64,000 bases of DNA from Epinephelus fuscoguttatus (lineage: Eukaryota > Chordata > Actinopteri > Perciformes > Serranidae): positions 13,145,379 through 13,209,378 of the forward strand of contig NC_064771.1 in assembly GCF_011397635.1 (NCBI RefSeq), in the 5' to 3' direction. The notes beneath the pieces were generated by a model. It had not been told where the DNA came from. It worked only from the letters and a program-made list of their open reading frames with translations, and ran no database searches. The translations under genes and the position numbers were made by a program. Below are positions 56,701 to 64,000 of the stretch, piece after piece (within the stretch, counting starts at the first letter, position 1; every line of letters starts with the position of its first letter).

Positions 56701-59700
56701 ATCAAAAATACATATTCTTCCTCTTAGCTGTAGTGCTATTTATCAATCTAGGTTGTTTTGGTGTGAGTTGCTGAGTGTTGGAGATATCGGCTGTAGAGAT
56801 GTCAGCCTTCTCTCCATTATAATGGAACTAGATTGCACTCGGCTTGTGGTGCTCAAAGCGCCAAAATGTGGTACCAAATTTTGGCCTGGCCCATAGATTA
56901 AAGCAATGAAGGCCAAGGCTGCGGTGTCAAACCAGTTAGATTAATCAAAAACAAAGAAAATGAAACAATGAAAGTCCAAACATGTCATGTAGGATTGTGG
57001 CACAAAGAGCATAAAAAAATAACTCCAGCTACTGCAGCAGCCAAAAAACATGAAGGCGTGAAAACATGTTGAAGCAACACTCACAGAAACAAAGCCTCGT
57101 ACAAACAAAGCAGCAGTTTCACCATCGAGAGAAGGCCGGGAATATGAAACAAGCCGCCCACTGTGATGCACAGACACTGTGATGCATAAACATGCCAGTG
57201 AGCAGAGATGCAACCTCTAGGCCAAAAGGCAGATGACAGCCACCAGACCACGGCTCACCTACTCTACAAACAATTGAATCTGTCTGCCAGAAGACAAGCC
57301 AGCCCCGCTTTCAGTTGCTGCGAAACCCAATCAGGAGGGGACTCAGCGTCAGCCATGCCAAACCACACCACCAGCACTAAAATTAGGTTGGACATACACA
57401 TCTGAGCAGCCATCACTACTCTAGATATGGTGCACTGCGAGTCACTGAATGCAGCCCTGTGACAATTAAAGGGCAGAAAATGGGCCCACCATCTAACGAA
57501 TCACGAGCAGTCACTCAGCTGGCACACACAGCTGTCAATCATAATGTCAGACCCCCCCTTTTTATAGCATCAAATAACAAATTAAAACCATCAGAAGAAG
57601 CAACAGAAACAAACAACAGAAACCATCTTTGACGAAAAGGTATCTGATTGTACTTTGAGGTTTTAGTTTTGCCCATGTCCCTTAAGATAACATGGAGGAG
57701 GCGGGGTTTATGACCTATACTGCAACCAGCCTCCGGCATACAATCAAGATGTTTTGGCTTCGCGTTGAGGTGCTGTCATGTCAACCATCTTTATGATACA
57801 GTCTATGGTGTAGATAGAAACAGTGCACAAAAATAGCAGATTAAACAAATAGTTGAGATTGTCAAATATGTGTATATGCTTTCTTGCTAAATATTAAATC
57901 TGTTATAGATTATTTTTGTTTTTTGACATCAGGGTTGTTAACCTGTATATTCACTAACCAATACAACACGCATGTCTGCAGGTCACAAGATGCCACTGAA
58001 CTTCTACACGAGGACCTGGTCATGGTGAGACAAAGACAAGATTCTGTTTCATCCTTACAGCTTATAAATCTGCTATTAAGACTTAATATAGTTTTTATTA
58101 TATGATGACTTTATAGCTTAAGCTGTATTTTATTACAATGTAATTCAAACTAAACAGTCGTGATTATGGGAAATTTATATCACACATCACATATCACTGA
58201 TTTTTTCACAAGCACCACACCATCTGTTTTTCATTTGTATCATAGCTTTTAGGCTTATTATGGAAAATGTTTTTTGCATTCTAAAACATATCAACATACG
58301 TAAAAACACATGAAACATACAGACCTAATCACCACAACATGGACAAAGTTATATGAAACCTCAGACACTAACGCATGCACAAGATTTTCTGGTTAACAGA
58401 TCAAAGCGTTACTGTATGTGTGTGTCTGACCGAATGAAGGTTGAGCAGCGGGTGGAACCGGCCAAGAAGGCCGCCCAGGTCCTTCACAAGAAGCTGCACG
58501 GCTGCATGCAGAGTCAGACGGGACTGGAGGCTGAAAAACGAATGGTACTGAAACCACAGCATCCATGTGGCCATGTCTGAAAATCATTTGACTGGTTACT
58601 AAGAGGTGTTACATCTGCTTCTGTGTCCTCAGAAAAAGCTCCCTCTGATGCTGCTGTCCATCAGCATGGCAGAGAGCCTCAAAGACTTTGACGCAGAGTC
58701 CTCTATCAGGTGACACCCATCGCTCCCTCCATGCTCTTGACCTGAACTGTTGACTGACTGCTGTCATGTGAAAACCTTATGACTTTAGTGCAGTGGTTTT
58801 CAGTTCTGGATGGAAAGGAAAGAGGATCCTACACATTGTCTGCAGCTTGTGACTAGAACTCTATTCAGTTATTTATAGTTTTGAGGCTCTGATAACCCAG
58901 CTAGGTGAGTTACACATCACTTGATGGTGATTTATGATGTTCCCATTGTGTTTTAGTCCCAAGGAAGATCCATGTCAGATCAGATTGTTTAGTTCTTGTT
59001 GCCAGTGTTGCCATATAGTGAAATACATTTATTTAAGAGTTGTAGTCAAGCACAAATTAGAGGTTTATGGCACTTCCTTCTTCTACTCCACTACAATTCA
59101 GAGGGAAATAACAACTATTTTTCAGATTTAGTTACGAGTTACTCTGCTTGTTGAAGCCTCTCCAGACTGCAAGATCCTCTTTACAACTTGTTTATTTTTC
59201 CAGATGTGCATGTGTTTTAGTTCTGACATCCATTTAAAAAAAAATATGGAAACAGCAAGACAGGAGTTGACCATACACTGTGTGTGTGTGCGTGGCAGGA
59301 GGGTGCTGGAGATGTGCTGTTTCATGGAGAAGATGCTGGCCAGCATGCTGGCAGACTTTGAGATGAAAGTGGAGAAGGAAGTTCTGGAGCCGCTCAACAA
59401 GCTCAGCGAGGTGAGAATGGCTGTGTACTGCAGACAGAAACTAATGTAATACTTCTGATTACAGCGCTTCATATGCGCCAGCCTATGTGTATATGCAGGG
59501 GTGACCACAGCTGCACATCTATAAATAAGTAGGTTAATTTTAAGATCCGGTATGATTGAAGTATAATAAAGCGCAAAGAGAAAGCCAGTAACAAGCTAAT
59601 ATCTTTCTTTCATTTTTATCAGATCTTCCATCTTTGTCCTTTTAATCTTCATTTTTCAATATTTTTTATGCACATGTGTAAATGTCTAGTTGTTAATAAC

Positions 59701-62700
59701 AAAACTGAATAAAAATCTAATTTATATTGAATGGCTTGAACCCCAATATTTTAACTTTTTTTTAATTTTCCCTCCTAGGATGATTTACCAGAGATTCTCA
59801 AGAACAAGAAGCAGTTTGCAAAGCTCACTACAGACTGGATCAATGCAAAAACTAGGTGAGTTACACAGCTACAGTCACGGTTACATGTATTACAGTTTAT
59901 CCAAGTAGCTTATGCACATTTTCCTCATTTCTGTGTGTGTGTGGGTGTGTGTGGGTGTGGGTGTGGTCAGGAGCCAAGCCAGCACTGGCCCCCAGGCGAG
60001 GCAGGATGGGCTCAAGGAGGAAGTGGAAGAAGCTTGGAGGAAGTTGGAGAGCATCAAGGTAACATTGTTTTCTCTTACAACCATCTGGGCTGCAGTATGC
60101 ATCTCCGACACCTCTGTGGAATCAGTACGGTAGCCTCGACCTCTGACCTCTCTGTTTCTCTGTCTCTGTAGGACCAGTACTCTGCAGATCTGTATCACTT
60201 TGCAACTAAAGAAGATGACTACGCTAACTACTTCATCCGTGTGAGTTGGGGTTGTGACGGCTTTTTGTCTTCTAAACGTGCAAACAAATTAAAATGTAAA
60301 AACGGACCTCCCTTGTTTCTGCGTCTATAGCTTCTCGAGCTGCAGGCAGATTATCACAAAATTTCGCACGAGTTCCTGGACAAGAACATCAGCGAGCTCA
60401 AAGAGAATCACAGCCAAAAAGGTAAAAGTTCATCTGCTCCATGTTATTTGCAGCACTGTTGTTGCGATATTTCTACGTGTGTTCTTACTTCCTCTGTGTG
60501 CTTATCTGATTGCGCAGGGCAACCGCTGAGCCTCCCTAATCAGAAGGTCTATGGGGAGCCTCTGATCTCTCATCTGTCTCAAAGCAACAGAGAAATCGCA
60601 GCACCCATCCAGGAGTGTATTCACATGCTGCTGAGAACGGGAATGACTGAGGAGGTAGGACTGATGGGATGAGACTCCAGGGCTTACAATCCTGAAACTC
60701 AGATTGATAAGCATGTGAATTCTGCCTTTAGCTTTTAGTTTTATTCTTCACCAAGTTATGCACCTGTGCACCATCCTAGCAGGCAGCTTTTGTTTTATTT
60801 TGGTTTATTTTGACTCTTCTCATTCTCTAATACTGCTTGTTAACATTGATTAGTGATGCCATTTAGAAATGTGTAGTTTTATTAATGCTAGATTTATTTT
60901 CTTCTTGGCACTCTAAACAGATTTCAGCTGTGGAATCCAGCAGGTTCCTTAAACTTCTATGTATAAACACACATTTGAAGGGTCCGAGCATTTTGCATGT
61001 AGATAAACATCAGCTCATCCTTATGAAATTTCTTAAACATTGTCATTACATAAGCCAAGAATTGTACCCTGTAGAGAATGTGAAGTTCACGTCACACTGT
61101 GTTAAATGTTTCAGACAGGGGCGCCATTTTGTGATGGCCACACTGTGTTATTGTGTAAACAACACAACGCAACGGTATTTGGACAAACTTATCATGATAA
61201 CAGCATAGATCCACATGACTTGGCATCCCAAGGCTGGATTACAGACCTTGATTCACTACCTCAACCTAAGTAGCCTACCGAGATATTGTGAACTATCTCA
61301 TTTTTGGGCTGTGTAAACTTTGATAATAGAAGTAACAGAGGGCATACTTCAAAAAAAGCGCCCCCGTCTCATGCAGCGGGATGTACCATCACATTTTCTA
61401 TTTCTTTTGTGAGTGCCATTTTAAGAAGCTAGCACTGACGGCAGCACAGGAAAAGTGCACACATATTACAAAATATCTTTCCCATCTTACTTCCATATGA
61501 AACTGCTGAGTTATCCACTGCAATCATTAACTTTAGCTCACAGCAATGGCACTGATGACAGAAAGGAATTCCTGTGACATTTGCGAGGTGCCACTAGTTG
61601 TCACGCAACCAGTGGCTTTCTACATGTTGTCGGCCCGGCCCTGACAGACACTTGTTAGCTTGGCGCAATAGCCGAGTAGTGTATTAAATGTAAGCCAAGA
61701 GGTAGCTTTCATTTTGCATTGGAGGAGACACATATGAAACAGGGGTTTTGGGGGTCCAAAGCCAGAAAAATTTTCGCATCTAACACACCTGCATTCTGGT
61801 TAATTTTAATGCACAAATTTGTGCCTTTACTGCATCAATTTATGGTGTAAATGTCTTTAATTTTGTAAAATGGAAGTCCTCTGCTACTTTCAATTTTTTA
61901 ATGGGAGAACAAATGCACATTCTCATTCCTTAATCTACACCTATGAGTGAATATATTAAAATGGACCGCAGATAATTAAAACCAATGCATGCATTTCATG
62001 CCACCCTCAGGGGCCACGCAAAATGAGTTTGAGGGCAGCCATTAGCCCACATGCTACACTTCCTGTTCTACAGCCATGTAGCTCTGTGAGGCTGCACTGA
62101 CACAGTGGTGCTTTGAACTAAATGCTAACATCAGCATGCTAACAATAACAATGCTAACAGGCTAATGTGAAGCAGGTCTAATGGTGACCATGTTCTCCAC
62201 GTGTTCTCTATCTTAGATTAGTGTGTTAGCACGCTAACAATGGTAATACAAAAAGTAGCTTTAGGCACAAAGCACCATAACTGAAGCTGAATGTCTGAAA
62301 TTTTGTGATAAACCTGTACAGCTGTTCAATTGTTGAGACTTTTGAGTTTGGACCAAAGTGATGGACTGACTAACCGACATAACCAAACCTCAGGCCATAC
62401 CCAGCGTGGCTAAAAGAGTCAAAATCTCTTCAGAGTTTGGCTCCAAGCTACTGTAGGTGCTTGAGAAATGCAGGAGGAAATACAGAGTCTTTATATAAGC
62501 TTAAAAGCACTAGAAATTGTTAGTTAATTTGTCTTGAGTCATTTCAGTGGGAGGAATGGCACGCATCTCCTCCAGGAATATGGAGGATGTGCAGATGTTA
62601 AGTCAAAATAAATTGTATATTTTTGGGTGCTGGTGGGCTGCACATATGTGTTTTTGTCAGGTAACTGCTCTCATTTCAGCACTCTTTTTCTCCATCTTTT

Positions 62701-63521
62701 TCTCATTCCTCTTCCTCTTCGTCCCTCAGGGTCTGTTTCGTCTGGCAGCAGCAGCCTCAGTGGTGAAGAGGTTGAAGACTTGTTTGGATCAAGAAGCGGT
62801 CGACCACAGCGAGTTCAGCATGGACCCTCACGCTGTGGCTGGTAAGCATGTGTCCACTTGTTTTTCCTTAGATTTCCTCTTAGTTTGAGCTTGAGTTTCT
62901 GTTGTGGGGCCAATGTGACTTATGCGGCTCATTCTGACTGCCCAGTTCCTCTTCTGTTTACTTCAAATACAGCCGCTGTTGCAGCTTCCAGTAATGTAAA
63001 ATACTTAATTTCCTGTTTGCTGGAGAATTTTTAGAACAGCAACAGGAAAGCTTTCATAACTTAAGTAGAGCATGAGTCACTAGTTTTACCAAACAGTGAG
63101 CGAAAACAGCCAATATCATGACTATATATTATTTATTTATCTGTTTATTTATATCATAGGTCATATATTATTATTATACATCTGACAACACAAAAAGGGG
63201 CAGTAGTTAACATATTACCTTAGCTTGTTTATTTGCGATGATGTGATGATTTATCTCTAAATGTATTGTGACAGGAGCTCTCAAGTGTTATCTGCGAGAA
63301 CTCCCCGAGCCTCTAATGACCTTTGAACTCTACAATGACTGGTTTAAAGCAGCAGGGTGTGTATAATATCTACAATACATATTTCTTATTTCTACTCCAG
63401 TATCATGTCTGTTTCTTGAGTTTGATGTCTTTCTTCACAGGGAGAAAGACCTGAATGAGAAGCTGGAGCAGTTCAAAGTGCTACTGAAGAAACTACCGCC
63501 TGAAAACTACAACAACCTCAG
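53791..63521 (+). CDS. sh3bp1: SH3-domain-binding protein 1: BAR and RhoGAP, 3' end outside window
   Basis: Thirteen exons join in frame: 53791-53840, 57982-58024, 58440-58544, 58633-58709, 59299-59410, 59779-59855, 59971-60058, 60172-60240, 60331-60421, 60518-60654, 62730-62841, 63275-63356 and 63441-63521, giving 374 residues before the edge. Residues from about 20 to 240 form an N-BAR domain of the RICH/SH3BP1 type (VEQRVEPAKKAAQVLHKKL; KKLPLMLLSISMAESLKDF; DLYHFATKEDDYANYFI). The RhoGAP domain begins near KVYGEPLISHL; the arginine finger is Arg287 in EEGLFRLA. AGALKCYLRELPEPLMTFEL is the RhoGAP signature. AESLKDFD, LEMCC and LPEILKNKK favour SH3BP1 over ARHGAP17/44. Known role: GAP for Rac1/Cdc42 at junctions, lamellipodia and the exocyst. 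Missing here are the rest of the GAP domain and the proline-rich SH3-binding tail. Confidence 0.9.
55036..55583. mobile_element. Decayed inverted-repeat element, same family as 35636-37097
   Basis: The left AAGGAACACTTCACCCACAA and the right GTGGGAGAAGTATTTATT are imperfect inverted ends. ATTTATCCAGTTGTATGCTC and AGTACTTCCCAAAC are nearly identical to the left arm at about 35840-35873. The right arm carries the complement (GAGACTTGG, ACTGAACATACAACTCGATAA). It lies in sh3bp1 intron 1. Confidence 0.6.
56682..56890 (+). mobile_element. Truncated TTAA-type element end
   Basis: TTAA (56678-56681) followed by AGGTACAGTTCACCCCTGAA starts a block. Its interior, TTGTTTTGGTGTGAGTTGCT and ACTAGATTGCACTCGGCTTG, belongs to a known teleost MITE type (from memory). 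No right terminus was found, so it is cut off at about 56890. Confidence 0.6.
59929..59968. repeat. sh3bp1: GT-rich simple repeat before sh3bp1 exon 7
   Basis: GTGTGTGTGGGTGTGTGTGG-type sequence replaces the usual pyrimidine tract directly upstream of the acceptor GGTCAG at 59965-59970. The acceptor is supported by the in-frame join. Confidence 0.7.
62100..62400 (+). repeat. Teleost dispersed repeat with GCTAACA motifs
   Basis: AAATGCTAACATCAGCATGC and GTGTTAGCACGCTAACAATG, then GGACCAAAGTGATGGACTGA, form a family common in percomorph introns. Related pieces lie at 30770, 32500 and 63720. It sits in the sh3bp1 intron 60655-62729, which otherwise shows no exon. Confidence 0.6.
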
Positions 63522-63719
63522 GTCTGCACTCTTTGTGTACATTTGTTTTTAGAATCACATCATCAAATGTTGCTGCTACTAGATACACATATCTGAAAAA
63601 GAAAGCATTTCAGGGGCAAAGGACATCCTCATATTCAACTCAAATAGACAACATTTTTAGCCACACTACTGATGTAGCTTTATAGATAGCAATGTTGCTC
63701 TGTCAGTTGGTTAACCTTT

Positions 63720-63960
63720 TCCTCCAGACTAAAATATCTCAACAATGTTGTGGCTACTCACATTGATGGTTCTCAGGGAATGAGGCCAACTGACTTTAGT
63801 GATCCCCTGACTTCTCTTGTAACGCCACCACGAGGCTAGCGTTTGTGATTTTTAGTGAACTTCCTGTTTAGCGCTACTGTAATTAACAAATATTAGCATG
63901 CCAACACACAAAATAAGCCGGTTAAAGTGGTAAACATTATACCTGCCTATCATTAGCATG
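63720..63960 (-). repeat. Teleost dispersed repeat fragment (reverse)
   Basis: AAAATATCTCAACAATGTTG, GATCCCCTGACTTCTCTTGT and ATTAGCATGCCAACACAC are the reverse orientation of the family at 62100-62400. Confidence 0.5.
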
Positions 63961-63964
63961 TTAT

Positions 63965-64000
63965 GAACTGCCCTTCTGGGCTGAATAAAGTTCTTTCTAT
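63965..64000 (+). mobile_element. LINE-like 3' tail at window edge
   Basis: AACTGCCCTTCTGGGCTGAA followed by TAAAGTTCTTTCTAT resembles the 3' ends of teleost LINEs; it runs off the window. Confidence 0.35.

Larger units (their letters stand above)
53841..57981. other. sh3bp1: sh3bp1 intron 1
   Basis: A 4.1-kb intron with no conserved exon. It carries the two TE-derived segments at 55036-55583 and 56682-56890. Confidence 0.6.

Overview
This is vertebrate nuclear DNA, most likely from a ray-finned fish and probably a percomorph. All coding sequence is split into short exons with GT-AG introns. The proteins pieced together from those exons match vertebrate families. Introns and intergenic DNA are full of teleost-type short repeats: CA/TG microsatellites, TTAA-flanked inverted-repeat elements and hAT-like MITEs. 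Protein identities rest on recognising motifs and family sequences from memory; no database search was run.

Layout, left to right. (1) 731-2622 (+): the last five coding exons of a receptor guanylyl cyclase, best matched to gucy2c; the 5' part lies outside the window. (2) 26315-8843 (-): a complete six-exon KCTD2/5/17-family gene, best matched to kctd17, convergent with gucy2c and ending in a 30-nt coding micro-exon. (3) 40019-28127 (-): a complete eleven-exon phospholipase B-like gene, plbd1. (4) 40308-40236 (-): an intact tRNA-Arg(CCT) gene in the divergent promoter interval between plbd1 and the next gene. (5) 41104-42296 (+): complete cby1 (Chibby). (6) 43478-49778 (+): complete pdap1; its last intron holds a nested pair of transposons. 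(7) 53791-63521 (+): the first thirteen coding exons of sh3bp1 (BAR plus the start of RhoGAP), which runs off the right edge.

The genes do not form one pathway. They cover cGMP signalling (gucy2c), CUL3 adaptor or ciliogenesis roles (kctd17), lysosomal lipid or amidase activity (plbd1), basal body and Wnt control (cby1), an acidic phosphoprotein (pdap1) and Rac/Cdc42 GAP activity with membrane bending (sh3bp1). kctd17, cby1 and sh3bp1 are, as I recall, all on human 22q, gucy2c and plbd1 on 12p, and pdap1 on 7q, so the block is a teleost mosaic of conserved neighbours.

The most notable structures are a 2.4-kb palindromic element interrupted by a 1.5-kb Harbinger-like element with a perfect 3-bp target duplication, several TTAA-bounded inverted-repeat elements, the kctd17 terminal micro-exon with an alternative-looking CAGCAG acceptor in exon 4, and a palindromic X-box-like motif upstream of the ciliary gene cby1. 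I found no gene system that looks wholly new.
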